Positions 55,960 through 64,000 of a stretch of DNA of 64,000 bases are shown here, piece by piece. The notes under the pieces are model-generated. The model was given only the letters and a program-made list of their open reading frames with translations. It had not been told where the DNA came from and searched no databases. The translations under genes were made by a program, and so were the position numbers. This stretch comes from Bacteroidia bacterium (lineage in GTDB: Bacteria; Bacteroidota; Bacteroidia; Cytophagales; Flammeovirgaceae): assembly GCA_030425505.1 (NCBI GenBank), contig JAUIAB010000011.1:39736-103735 (forward strand), in the 5' to 3' direction. Positions within the stretch are counted from its first letter, which is position 1, and each line of letters starts with the position of its first letter.

Positions 55960-58900
55960 ATGATCAATTTTAGGGCTTTATTACGCAAAAGGTCAGTTTT
56001 CGCCTTTATTTTTTGCCTTTTTAGCTTAGCGGCTTTCTCTCAAGAATCGCTAAAAAGCTTAGAAAGAAAACTCTCCAATGCAAAAACACCTGCCTCAAAA
56101 GCCAAAATATTAAATCAGCTTTCTAGTCAGGCTATAACAGAGAATAACTTTAACAAATCCCTGGACTATGCCACCAAAGCACTAAGTATCTCTAAAGCCC
56201 AAAATCTAAAACGGTCAGAAGCAGATGCCCTTATTAACTTATTAAGTTATTATAAACTTAAAAGAGAGTTCCCAAAAGCATTGGATTATGGAATTCAAGC
56301 TCAAAAAGTTATTAGGCTAATAGGTGATGACATTAGACTTTATAATAGTTTCCTGGAAGTTTCATTCTTGTATCAAGATTGGGATATTGATCAAAAAGCC
56401 ATTGAAAACCTTGAAAAAGCTTATGCTATAGCAGAAAAACTTAGAGATGACGAGAAGAAAATTAACGTTGCAAACCTTCTTGGTTTAGAATACTTAAAGC
56501 TTAATCAAACAGATAAAACGTTAAACTACTACAACCAGATTAAAGATTACTATAAAAAAACAAACAACCAATCTGGGTATATTTCAACTATCAAAAGGAT
56601 TGCAGATCTCTTTTTGAAGAAGCGGGATTATGAAAAAGCACTGGTCTACAATCAGGAAATTCTTACTAGCAAAAGAGCTGAAGGAGATAGCTTAGGCATT
56701 GCTAAATTCCTCAATGATATTGGCTATATCTACATGAAGTTAAATAGAGGAGATAACGCTTTAGACTATTTCCAAGAAGCTATTGCAGTAAACGAAGCTA
56801 TAGGCAGAGATGAAAATGATAACTCCACCCTATTGATCAATATTGGAGTAATTCTCCAGGGCTTAGGAAAGCTTGACGAAGCTTTGAAGAAGTTTTTAGA
56901 AGTTAGGGACATTAAGAAAAGAAAAGGAGATGCCAGAGAAATAGCCTTAATAAACACATACATAGCTACAATCTATTTAGGTAGAAGAGACTATAATGAC
57001 GCTAGGGCTTACACGGAAGATGCTATTATTAAAGCCAGAGAAGCTGGTGATGTAAACTTACTTGAAAAAGCGTATACCCGTTTAGCAGATATTTATAAGC
57101 TATCAGGGAATAACAAGAAAGCTTTAGCAGTTTATGAAGATTATGTGGCTATTAAAGACAGTCTCTACAAAGCAGAAAAGAAAGAAAGAGAAGCTCTAAT
57201 ACAAAAATTATTTTCTGCAGAAAAGAAAGAGAAAGAAATATCTATGCTTTTGCAGGAGCAGGAAATGAAGGATGTACAGCTGGAAAAACTTGCTTTGGAA
57301 GGGCAAAGAAAAGAGCAAGAGCTTAAACTTCTGGAGCAGGAAAAAACACTGCTTGCAAGAAAACAAGCCTTGCAGAAGGCTGACCTACAACAAGAAGAAC
57401 TTAAAAGAAAACAAGTAGCGCAGCAACTTCAGCTTACGCAACAAAAACTAAATGCAGAAAAAAGGCAACAAGAATATGCTGCTCTTGAAAATGAAAAAAA
57501 ACTAAGGGATCTTGAGTTAAAACAAAAAGAGTTAGAAGAAAAAGAGAGGCTAGATCAAGTGGAAAGGCTAAAGAGTTTAAATGAGCTTCAAGATCTTGAA
57601 ATTAAAAGTAAGCAGGAAAGAGAGTTCTTGGTAGCTGGTATTCTTATTTTCTTTGTTCTTGCTTTGATTGTAACCTTAATTGCTGTATTTAAAAACAGAC
57701 GAAAAAACAAACGTCTGGCAGAGCAAAACGTAGCCATTCTAGAGCAAAAACAGGAAATCGAAGAACAAAATGAGCAAATTTCCTTGCAAAAAGCTGAGGT
57801 TGAACAAGCTTACAATAACATTCAATCCCTTAGTGAATTTGGACAGAAAATTACCTCTTCTCTTGATTTCGATGCAATTAACTGGACAGTATATTCCTTT
57901 ATTAAATCTCTTTGCGACGCCACTCATTTTGGAATTGGTCTTTACAAAAAAGATTTAAGAGTTATCGAATTCATTAACTTTCTCGAAAGAGGGGTGTCTG
58001 TTCCTAACTTCCTACTTTCACTTAAAGCAGAGGATAGTTTGGCAGTTACTTCTTTTAAAAATCAGAAAGAAATTTTTATGAATAATGTAGAGGGAGAATA
58101 CCAAAACTATCTTTCTACTGAGCCAACATTTAAGACTAAAAACCCAGCAAAATCTGTAATCTACATACCTTTGATGACAGATAAACCGTTAGGGGTTTTT
58201 ACCGTTCAAAGCGATAAGCTTGATGCTTATACAGAAAAGCATCTTAGTATTTTAAGAACATTGGCTTCTTACATTTCTATTGCTCTTGAAAACGCCAATG
58301 CATACGATGAGATTAATGCTAAAAACCAACACATTACAGATAGTATTCGATATGCACGTACTATCCAGAAGGCAATCCTTCCAAGTCAGAAACAACTACG
58401 ACAAACCTTTGATGATCAATTTGTTATATTCAAGCCAAAAGATATTGTATCTGGTGACTATTACTGGTATACACATATCAATGCGGGTGACAACCATCAA
58501 AAATTAAAGTCTTTAGGACTTTCTAGTCTCTCTTTCATAGCTGCAGTAGATTGTACAGGTCATGGAGTTCCTGGAGCATTTATGTCTATGATTGGTAATA
58601 CATTGCTTAATGAGATTGTCAACGTAAAAAGTATCTATGAACCTAAAATGATATTAGAATACCTTAACGAAGGTATTGTCAAAGCGCTTAAACAAGAAGA
58701 CCAGGCTAATGATGATGGTATGGATATCTGTTTATGTGCTATATCAAAAAATGGATTTGCAGGGGCTAAAGTTTCCTTTACAGGAGCTAAAAGACCGTTG
58801 TACTACCTTCCTGCAAACTCTGGGCATCTTATGGAAATAAAAGGAGACAACAGATCGATTGGGGGTATGATAGGAAAAAAATCGGAAAGGGAATTCTCTA

Positions 58901-59136
58901 ATAATGAGTTTTATCTGGATAAAGGAAGTACTATTTACTTATGTACAGATGGGATTTCAGATCAAAATAACCAAGAAAGAAGAAAGTTTGGTACTAAGAA
59001 GCTTAAGCAGGTACTACAAGCCAATGTTCATAAGCCTCTTAAAGACCAAAAGGTTGCAATAGAGTCTGCGCTTAAATCTCACCAAGGCAACTCTGAGCAA
59101 AGGGACGATATCACCATGATTGCTGTAAAAATTTAA
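55960..59136 (+). CDS. TPR-GAF-SpoIIE serine phosphatase
   Basis: 1058-aa sensor phosphatase. An N-terminal signal peptide (about 1-27, ending LAAFSQ) exports the sensor. About nine TPR units fill residues 45-410 (e.g. FNKSLDYATKALSISKAQNL, NNKKALAVYEDYVAIKDSLY). A coiled coil at about 410-545 is followed by one membrane helix at about 547-568 (FLVAGILIFFVLALIVTLIA), then a second coiled coil and a GAF domain at about 620-785 (DAINWTVYSFIKSLCDATHF). The cytosolic C-terminus is SpoIIE/PP2C-like with intact IVSGDYYW, AAVDCTGHGVPGAFMSMIG, NDDGMDICL, CTDGISDQNN and EQRDDITMIAV. This gives an outside sensor and an inside active phosphatase. It is the third SpoIIE protein in the window and the only one with a GAF domain. 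Confidence 0.92.
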   Translation: MINFRALLRKRSVFAFIFCLFSLAAFSQESLKSLERKLSNAKTPASKAKILNQLSSQAITENNFNKSLDYATKALSISKAQNLKRSEADALINLLSYYKLKREFPKALDYGIQAQKVIRLIGDDIRLYNSFLEVSFLYQDWDIDQKAIENLEKAYAIAEKLRDDEKKINVANLLGLEYLKLNQTDKTLNYYNQIKDYYKKTNNQSGYISTIKRIADLFLKKRDYEKALVYNQEILTSKRAEGDSLGIAKFLNDIGYIYMKLNRGDNALDYFQEAIAVNEAIGRDENDNSTLLINIGVILQGLGKLDEALKKFLEVRDIKKRKGDAREIALINTYIATIYLGRRDYNDARAYTEDAIIKAREAGDVNLLEKAYTRLADIYKLSGNNKKALAVYEDYVAIKDSLYKAEKKEREALIQKLFSAEKKEKEISMLLQEQEMKDVQLEKLALEGQRKEQELKLLEQEKTLLARKQALQKADLQQEELKRKQVAQQLQLTQQKLNAEKRQQEYAALENEKKLRDLELKQKELEEKERLDQVERLKSLNELQDLEIKSKQEREFLVAGILIFFVLALIVTLIAVFKNRRKNKRLAEQNVAILEQKQEIEEQNEQISLQKAEVEQAYNNIQSLSEFGQKITSSLDFDAINWTVYSFIKSLCDATHFGIGLYKKDLRVIEFINFLERGVSVPNFLLSLKAEDSLAVTSFKNQKEIFMNNVEGEYQNYLSTEPTFKTKNPAKSVIYIPLMTDKPLGVFTVQSDKLDAYTEKHLSILRTLASYISIALENANAYDEINAKNQHITDSIRYARTIQKAILPSQKQLRQTFDDQFVIFKPKDIVSGDYYWYTHINAGDNHQKLKSLGLSSLSFIAAVDCTGHGVPGAFMSMIGNTLLNEIVNVKSIYEPKMILEYLNEGIVKALKQEDQANDDGMDICLCAISKNGFAGAKVSFTGAKRPLYYLPANSGHLMEIKGDNRSIGGMIGKKSEREFSNNEFYLDKGSTIYLCTDGISDQNNQERRKFGTKKLKQVLQANVHKPLKDQKVAIESALKSHQGNSEQRDDITMIAVKI

Positions 59137-59175
59137 AAAAGTAGTAAGCTCTATTAACTAATTTTTCGATAATTC

Positions 59176-59865
59176 GTGGCTCGCAAGCATCTACTTTTTC
59201 ACATATTTCTTTCTTTCTATTTCTTATCATGTAGTGAGGAAACTTCTAGTGGCAGTTCAATCTTAAAGAAAGAGTTCTCTCAAGAAGAAATACGCTTAAT
59301 TTCATCTGACTCTTCACATAAACCAATGAGAGTTCTTAAAATCACTAATCTTGAAGACTCCCTCCTCTTAAGACAAAAAAGTAAATACATAAAGCCTGAT
59401 TCTAGCAACTCTACTTTACAGCACTTTATCAAAAGGCTGTATAGTACGGTGACCGATAGTGCTTCTCTCGGAGTAGGTATTGCAGCTCCTCAAGTTGGAA
59501 TCTTAAAAAACATCATATGGGTGAAGCGGTTTGATAAAGAAAATTTTCCTTTTGAAGTTTATCTCAACCCTCAAATCATCCAATATTCAAAAAAAAAGCA
59601 AGACTGCCTAGAGGGATGTTTGTCTATACCAAACCAAAGAGACACTACAAAAACAAGGGCTTATGCAATCATGCTTGAGTATGATCAAATAAATGGAAGT
59701 CATAAAACAGAAATGATCGAAGATTTTACAGCGGTTATTTTTCAACATGAAATTGATCATTTGAATGGCATTTTATACATTGACCACCTTAATAAAGAAA
59801 TTGCAGAAGCAAAAAAACAGACTATGTCTGGTTTAAAACTGAGACACAAGCAAAGCAATGATTAA
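59176..59865 (+). CDS. def: Peptide deformylase with lipoprotein signal
   Basis: 229-aa polypeptide deformylase-family protein. All three catalytic motifs are intact: GIAAPQVG, EGCLSIP (metal-ligand Cys at about residue 148) and QHEIDHLNG (His 191, Glu 192, His 195). The family normally removes formyl groups from nascent proteins in the cytosol. This copy starts at GTG 59176 with a hydrophobic segment and a lipobox-like end (FHIFLSFYFLSCSEETSSG; Cys near residue 19), so it is probably exported and lipid-anchored. Its substrate there is unknown. It lies 39 bases after the SpoIIE gene. A diverged copy of its 3' end lies at 61874. Confidence 0.85.
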   Translation: MARKHLLFHIFLSFYFLSCSEETSSGSSILKKEFSQEEIRLISSDSSHKPMRVLKITNLEDSLLLRQKSKYIKPDSSNSTLQHFIKRLYSTVTDSASLGVGIAAPQVGILKNIIWVKRFDKENFPFEVYLNPQIIQYSKKKQDCLEGCLSIPNQRDTTKTRAYAIMLEYDQINGSHKTEMIEDFTAVIFQHEIDHLNGILYIDHLNKEIAEAKKQTMSGLKLRHKQSND

Positions 59866-59923
59866 GATATGTACCAAACAAAAAGGCAAGTCACAATTTT
59901 AAACACCTGAAATAAGTAAAGAA

Positions 59924-61177
59924 GTGCCAGAGATAAAACCATTTAAAGCATTACGCTTTCATAAAAACTTACCGTTTACGATAGAAGAACTCACCTCTCC
60001 CCTATTTGATGTTGTTTCTGTCGAACAAGCTAATGAACTATATAAGAATCCTCTTAACAGCATTCATTTATCCATACCAAAAGGGAAAGAATCTGTTAAA
60101 GAAGCACATAAAACATATAATAAATGGATTACTGAAAAAGTACTTCTACAAGATGATAAATCAGGAATTTATCCCTATTACCAGTACTTTAAACTTCCCA
60201 ACGATGAAGCTACATATATTAGAAAAGGTTTTGTATGTATAATCTCACCTCTTACCAATGAAGAGCAGACTATTTTAACCCACGAAAAAGTCATTCTCAA
60301 CGCTGCAAAAGAAAGAAAAGACTTATTAGAAACCCTTGAACTCAATGTTAGTCCAACCCACGGTCTTTATGAAGATGATCAGTATCTTTTGGAAAAATAT
60401 ATGGATGAGAGCATCAAAACTCCCCTATACGATGTAGAAAATGAAAACGGTGTTCGAGAAGTAATTTCTAAAATTTCTGATGAAAAAATTATAAACTCTT
60501 TTATTAAAGAACTTGAAAAACAAAAAGTCATCCTAGCTGATGGTCATCATCGTTACAGTAGCTCTGTAGAGCTTCAGCAAGAGTGGGCTAAGTCAGGGAA
60601 AAGTACTATCCCCTACCATATGATCTATCTCACCAATGCATTAAGCCACGATTTCAAAATATTGCCTACTCATCGTACCCTTCAAAATTTTGAGAACTTT
60701 AATTTTAAAAAATTTCTCAAAAAATGTGAAAAATATTTTATCATCAAAAATGTAGCAGATCCTTACGAGCTCAATGAAATGATATCTGGCAAAAAATGGG
60801 CATTTGGTATTCTTCACAAGGAAAAGCCAATAAAGCTACGCCTCAAACCTGAAATGATAGATCAGATAGAATGGGAGCTACCCAATTTCATCAAAGAACT
60901 AGATCTTACTGTACTACACTACTATATTATTGAAAAGATATTAGGTATAGCAAAAGATGATCAACAGAAAAGTAATAAGATTGGATTTGAAAGAAACTTT
61001 TACAAATGCCTCTCGTTTGTTGAAAAAGACCAAGTTCAAATGGCAATAATAGTCAACGAATTGACATTTGACCAGGTAAAAAAAGTTTGTAATAGTGGCT
61101 ACTCTTTACCTCAAAAATCTACATTTTTTTATCCAAAAGTTACCTGTGGGTATCTGTTTAGCAAAATAATTGAATAA
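59924..61177 (+). CDS. DUF1015 family protein
   Basis: 417-aa cytosolic protein starting at GTG 59924. It has the DUF1015 pattern: MPEIKPFKALRFHKN at the start (with D/E-x-K-P-F-K), SPLFDVVSVEQANELYKN, GIYPYYQYFKLP and the hallmark ILADGHHRYSSSVELQQEW at about residues 203-221. The C-terminus is PQKSTFFYPKVTCGYLFSKI, also typical. Length matches the family. No reaction is established for it; in many bacteria it neighbours serine-synthesis or sugar genes, but not here. It lies 58 bases downstream of def, and its leader is the parent-like copy of the duplicated leader at 61874-61970. Confidence 0.88.
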   Translation: MPEIKPFKALRFHKNLPFTIEELTSPLFDVVSVEQANELYKNPLNSIHLSIPKGKESVKEAHKTYNKWITEKVLLQDDKSGIYPYYQYFKLPNDEATYIRKGFVCIISPLTNEEQTILTHEKVILNAAKERKDLLETLELNVSPTHGLYEDDQYLLEKYMDESIKTPLYDVENENGVREVISKISDEKIINSFIKELEKQKVILADGHHRYSSSVELQQEWAKSGKSTIPYHMIYLTNALSHDFKILPTHRTLQNFENFNFKKFLKKCEKYFIIKNVADPYELNEMISGKKWAFGILHKEKPIKLRLKPEMIDQIEWELPNFIKELDLTVLHYYIIEKILGIAKDDQQKSNKIGFERNFYKCLSFVEKDQVQMAIIVNELTFDQVKKVCNSGYSLPQKSTFFYPKVTCGYLFSKIIE

Positions 61178-61246
61178 CAAAATATAAAGAAAATACATTA
61201 TCTTCGTTAGAAGTTTAGAAACTGAATTTTTTTAATAACATAGATC

Positions 61247-61711
61247 ATGAAAGCAAAAGCACTGAATTTATTATTAGTTACAATTATTAGCACTCTTATA
61301 TTTAGCTGTAAAGATGATGGGCCAAGTGAGCCAGACTTAACTCCTCAGCAACAACAATCGCAAAAGCTTAAAACCACATGGGTTACTAAATCATTTGTTG
61401 CTCCTGATGGTGTAGAAGATGATTATAGCAATTTTAGAATAACATTTAATACTAATGATGCTTCAACCACTGGTGGTGGTTCTTTTAGCACTACTAATGG
61501 AGGTGCTTTATTTGCAAGTAGTGGTTCTTGGTCTTTTAATGGCACTAGTACAAGTCAGATAAGCATTAGCCAAAATAATGCTGCTGCTACAGGCATTACT
61601 ATTCTAAGTGTTAATGACTCTCAGCTTAGAATGGAAGTTAATGCTCCAGATCCAAACCAAAGAGTGGAAAGCATATTTGGAAAATATACTTTCACAATGG
61701 AAAAACAATAA
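61247..61711 (+). CDS. Small lipocalin-like lipoprotein
   Basis: 154-aa predicted lipoprotein: signal LLVTIISTLIFSC with the lipid-site Cys at about residue 21. The mature protein has a Pro/Gln-rich linker (SEPDLTPQQQQSQ) and a beta-rich, Ser/Thr/Asn/Gly-rich domain (GGGSFSTTNGGALFASSGSW) that ends GKYTFTMEKQ. The layout (W-T-...-F-x-F, then strand pairs) resembles the small lipocalin-like lipoproteins of Bacteroidota, which is a tentative call. It follows DUF1015 by 70 bases and is followed by a strong terminator. Function unknown. Confidence 0.7.
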   Translation: MKAKALNLLLVTIISTLIFSCKDDGPSEPDLTPQQQQSQKLKTTWVTKSFVAPDGVEDDYSNFRITFNTNDASTTGGGSFSTTNGGALFASSGSWSFNGTSTSQISISQNNAAATGITILSVNDSQLRMEVNAPDPNQRVESIFGKYTFTMEKQ

Positions 61712-61740
61712 TTTTAGATTAACCCCTCAGAAGAAAATAG

Positions 61741-61770
61741 AAAGCAAGGTTTTAAAACCTTGCTTTTTTT
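61741..61770 (+). terminator. Terminator after the lipoprotein gene
   Basis: A perfect 13-bp inverted repeat without loop (AAAGCAAGGTTTT at 61741-61753, AAAACCTTGCTTT at 61754-61766) followed by a T run to 61770. It lies 30 bases after the lipoprotein stop. Confidence 0.9.
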
Positions 61771-61873
61771 ATTTCTAAAATAATTTACGGGAAGCTACCT
61801 TTACAATTACTTTATAGACAAAGTAGAATAATTTGCTTAATCCCAAAACGCAAAATTTGCTGTATCAAAAATA

Positions 61874-61970
61874 AAACAGACCATGCCTGATTTAAAATTG
61901 AGGCACACACGAAGAAATGATTATGATGTGTGACAAACAAAAAGGCAGGTCATAAATTTTAAACAAATGA
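61874..61970 (+). pseudogene. Diverged copy of the def 3' end and spacer
   Basis: Aligns over about 97 bases with 59815-59910, which spans the last codons of def, its stop and the following leader. By hand I count about 17 substitutions and one indel. In the frame of def it reads QTMPDLKLRHTRRND, against QTMSGLKLRHKQSND in def. Only the C-terminal end survives, so it is a relic. The start codon of the M1 peptidase (61967) lies inside its last bases. Confidence 0.7.
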
Positions 61971-63859
61971 AGACATTCTATATTACCTTATCCTATTTAT
62001 TCTTAGCTACATTATTATTCAACTGTCAACCTGAAGAATCAAAAAAAGAGAACTTAAAAGAGAATACTAATAAAATGGATATACTAGATAAACACAGTTT
62101 TTCTAACTCAAACGAAGTCACCGTAAAACATATTGATCTCATTTTAGATGTTGACTTTAACAAAAAGGTTTTAAATGGTAGTGCAACCCTTTCTCTTAAC
62201 AAAAAAAGTAAGGAGTGTAAAAAAGTAATTTTAGATACGAAAGACTTAGATATTAAAACAGTAACCATTGGTGATCGCCCGACAAAATATCAGTTACATG
62301 AAGAAATCCCACATATGGGCAGTGCCTTAGAAATACAAATTGATAAGTATACTGATGCAATAACTGTTATATATCAAACCAGCCCAAGTGCAGAAGCTTT
62401 ACAGTGGCTTTCTCCTGATCAGACAGGAGGCAAAAAACATCCATTCTTATTTACTCAATCGCAAGCCATACTTGCCAGGTCATGGGTGCCATGCCAAGAC
62501 AGCCCTGGTATACGATTGACTTATGATGCGAAAGTAACAGTACCAAAAGAGCTCTTAGCACTGATGAGTGCAGATAACCCTCAAGAAAAAAATGAGGAAG
62601 GAGTTTATACTTTTAAAATGGCGCAGCCAATCCCTGCTTATCTTTTTGCGCTTGCTGTTGGAGATTTGGAGTTTCATGCTATTGGAAAAAGAACAGGTGT
62701 TTACTCTGAACCTGATATAGCAAAAAAAGCTATTTATGAATTTGGAGAGCTAGAAAACATGCTTGAAAAAGCAGAAAAGCTGTATGGCCCCTACCAATGG
62801 GGAAGGTATGACTTGATAGTACTACCACCTAGTTTCCCTTTTGGTGGAATGGAAAACCCTAAGCTAACATTTGCTACCCCAACTATCTTAGCTGGTGATA
62901 GATCATTAACTTCTTTGGTAGCACACGAGCTAGCTCACTCTTGGTCTGGAAACTTGGTTACTAATGCCACCTGGGATGATTTTTGGCTCAACGAAGGGTT
63001 TACTGTTTACTTCGAGCAAAGAATAATGGAAGCTTTGTATGGAAAATCTTTTTCTGAAATGCTTGCTTTGATTAATTATCAAAACTTAAAAGATGAGCTT
63101 GAAGCGCAAAACTATGGTCCAGATACCAGACTTAAGCTAGATCTGGATGGCAGAAATCCTGACGACGGAGTTACATCCATTGCCTATGACAAAGGCTATT
63201 TCTTCTTAAGAATGTTAGAAGAAAACGTTGGAAGAGATAACTGGGACAGTTTTTTGAAAAACTATTTTGAAGAACATGCTTTTAAAACAATTACTACGGA
63301 GAAATTTGTAGACTATTTAAATAAAAATTTACTCTCCAAAGATACTTCCTATCAAAAAGTAAATATCAAAGAGTGGATTTACGAAAGTGGACTGCCTCAG
63401 AATTGCCCGAAAATAGTTTCTAAGAAATTTGAAGAAGCCGAATTGCTAGCTAAAGAGTTTATTTCTACTAATAAAGTAAATGCTAATACTACAAAAGACT
63501 GGAGCTTTCAACAATGGGTTCACTTTTTAAGATCCATGCCTAAAAGTGTAGATAGCAAACAAATGAAAAGTTTAGATAACACATTTCATTTCACCCAATC
63601 ACAAAACTCTGAGGTATTGTTTGAGTGGCTTATGCTTGTAATAGAAAATAACTATTCCCCTGCTTACAAAAAATTAGAAGATTTCTTATTCACCGTTGGT
63701 AGAAGGAAATTTATTGCTCCTCTTTACAAAGCGATGATAAAAAATGAATCGATGAAAAAAATGGCAAAAAAAGTCTACTTAAAATCGAGAAAAAACTATC
63801 ATTTTGTATCTACTAATACTATAGATGGATATTTTGAAGATGCTGGTTTGGAGATTTAA
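61967..63859 (+). CDS. M1-family aminopeptidase lipoprotein
   Basis: 630-aa zinc metallopeptidase of the leukotriene-A4-hydrolase/aminopeptidase N family (M1). It has a lipoprotein signal (LFLATLLFNC, Cys near residue 20), so it probably sits on the periplasmic side of a membrane. Catalytic motifs are the GxMEN exopeptidase motif in FGGMENPKLTF and HELAHSWSGN (His 320, Glu 321, His 324). The third zinc ligand is Glu 343 in NEGF. YDKGYFFLRML contains the transition-state Tyr region. Its C-terminal helical domain ends NTIDGYFEDAGLEI, typical of LTA4H-like enzymes. It would trim peptides in the periplasm. It follows the def relic directly. Confidence 0.93.
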   Translation: MKTFYITLSYLFLATLLFNCQPEESKKENLKENTNKMDILDKHSFSNSNEVTVKHIDLILDVDFNKKVLNGSATLSLNKKSKECKKVILDTKDLDIKTVTIGDRPTKYQLHEEIPHMGSALEIQIDKYTDAITVIYQTSPSAEALQWLSPDQTGGKKHPFLFTQSQAILARSWVPCQDSPGIRLTYDAKVTVPKELLALMSADNPQEKNEEGVYTFKMAQPIPAYLFALAVGDLEFHAIGKRTGVYSEPDIAKKAIYEFGELENMLEKAEKLYGPYQWGRYDLIVLPPSFPFGGMENPKLTFATPTILAGDRSLTSLVAHELAHSWSGNLVTNATWDDFWLNEGFTVYFEQRIMEALYGKSFSEMLALINYQNLKDELEAQNYGPDTRLKLDLDGRNPDDGVTSIAYDKGYFFLRMLEENVGRDNWDSFLKNYFEEHAFKTITTEKFVDYLNKNLLSKDTSYQKVNIKEWIYESGLPQNCPKIVSKKFEEAELLAKEFISTNKVNANTTKDWSFQQWVHFLRSMPKSVDSKQMKSLDNTFHFTQSQNSEVLFEWLMLVIENNYSPAYKKLEDFLFTVGRRKFIAPLYKAMIKNESMKKMAKKVYLKSRKNYHFVSTNTIDGYFEDAGLEI

Positions 63860-64000
63860 CTTTATCGAGATTCTCCTGAGTTTGACACGATTTTGGGATA
63901 AGATACTGGTATTGAGTCATTTAAAAAACGGCTTTCGATATACAATATTATTGTAAATATTTGATTATCTAATCTTTAGCAAAAAGATCTGGTAGAGGCT

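Overview
This window looks like a chromosomal segment of a free-living member of the Bacteroidota, most likely order Cytophagales. The sequence is A+T-rich. Several proteins are typical of the phylum: two secreted proteins with Por/type IX secretion (T9SS) C-terminal sorting domains, a TonB-dependent receptor with STN and carboxypeptidase-regulatory-like domains, a Rho factor with a long charged insertion, DUF3857 and DUF4292 proteins, and TPR/SpoIIE phosphatases. Shine-Dalgarno sequences are not evident, and many upstream regions carry the Bacteroidota promoter element TAnnTTTG, some with TTTG 18-19 bases upstream. The tmRNA tag ends in YAMAA. Assignment below the phylum is inference.

Layout. 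1-16 kb is information processing: a T9SS adhesin-like protein, era, a 57-aa small ORF, rho, tRNA-Asp, a PfkB kinase with idi, a PduO-type cobalamin adenosyltransferase, infC-rpmI-rplT, topA, and an rpoC that stands alone with no rpoB beside it. 16-24 kb holds an AraC regulator, a TonB-dependent receptor split by a frameshift, a small secreted protein, a DUF3857 protein, rpsT and serS. 24-31 kb is on the plus strand: a TamB-like giant, a small conserved-looking protein, rplU-rpmA, tmRNA, and two small genes. 32-39 kb carries metabolism: a cystathionine gamma-synthase-type enzyme, pabB, nspC-hemB, a ParA-like ATPase and a MATE exporter, with a 640-base gene-free stretch rich in inverted repeats between pabB and nspC.

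39-47 kb is the most unusual part: a T9SS protein with an 18-bp palindrome at its start, a lipoprotein consisting of a free-standing SecD P1-head domain, a VC0807-like membrane protein, the 4.5S SRP RNA, and a tandem pair of membrane SpoIIE-type proteins of which the second has lost most metal-binding aspartates. 47-52 kb contains an FAD oxidoreductase, two methyltransferases, a BatE-like TPR/SH3 protein, tRNA-Lys and tRNA-Leu, and a DUF4292 lipoprotein. 52-64 kb runs on the plus strand: uppS-bamA (envelope biogenesis), a two-CxxC protein, a large TPR-GAF-SpoIIE phosphatase, a peptide deformylase with a lipoprotein signal, DUF1015, a small lipoprotein, and an M1 aminopeptidase lipoprotein whose leader is a diverged copy of the 3' end of the deformylase gene plus spacer.

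The main themes are translation and transcription housekeeping, outer-membrane biogenesis (BamA, TamB, UppS) and phosphatase signalling (three SpoIIE proteins within 16 kb). No CRISPR array, insertion sequence, prophage or replication origin was seen.
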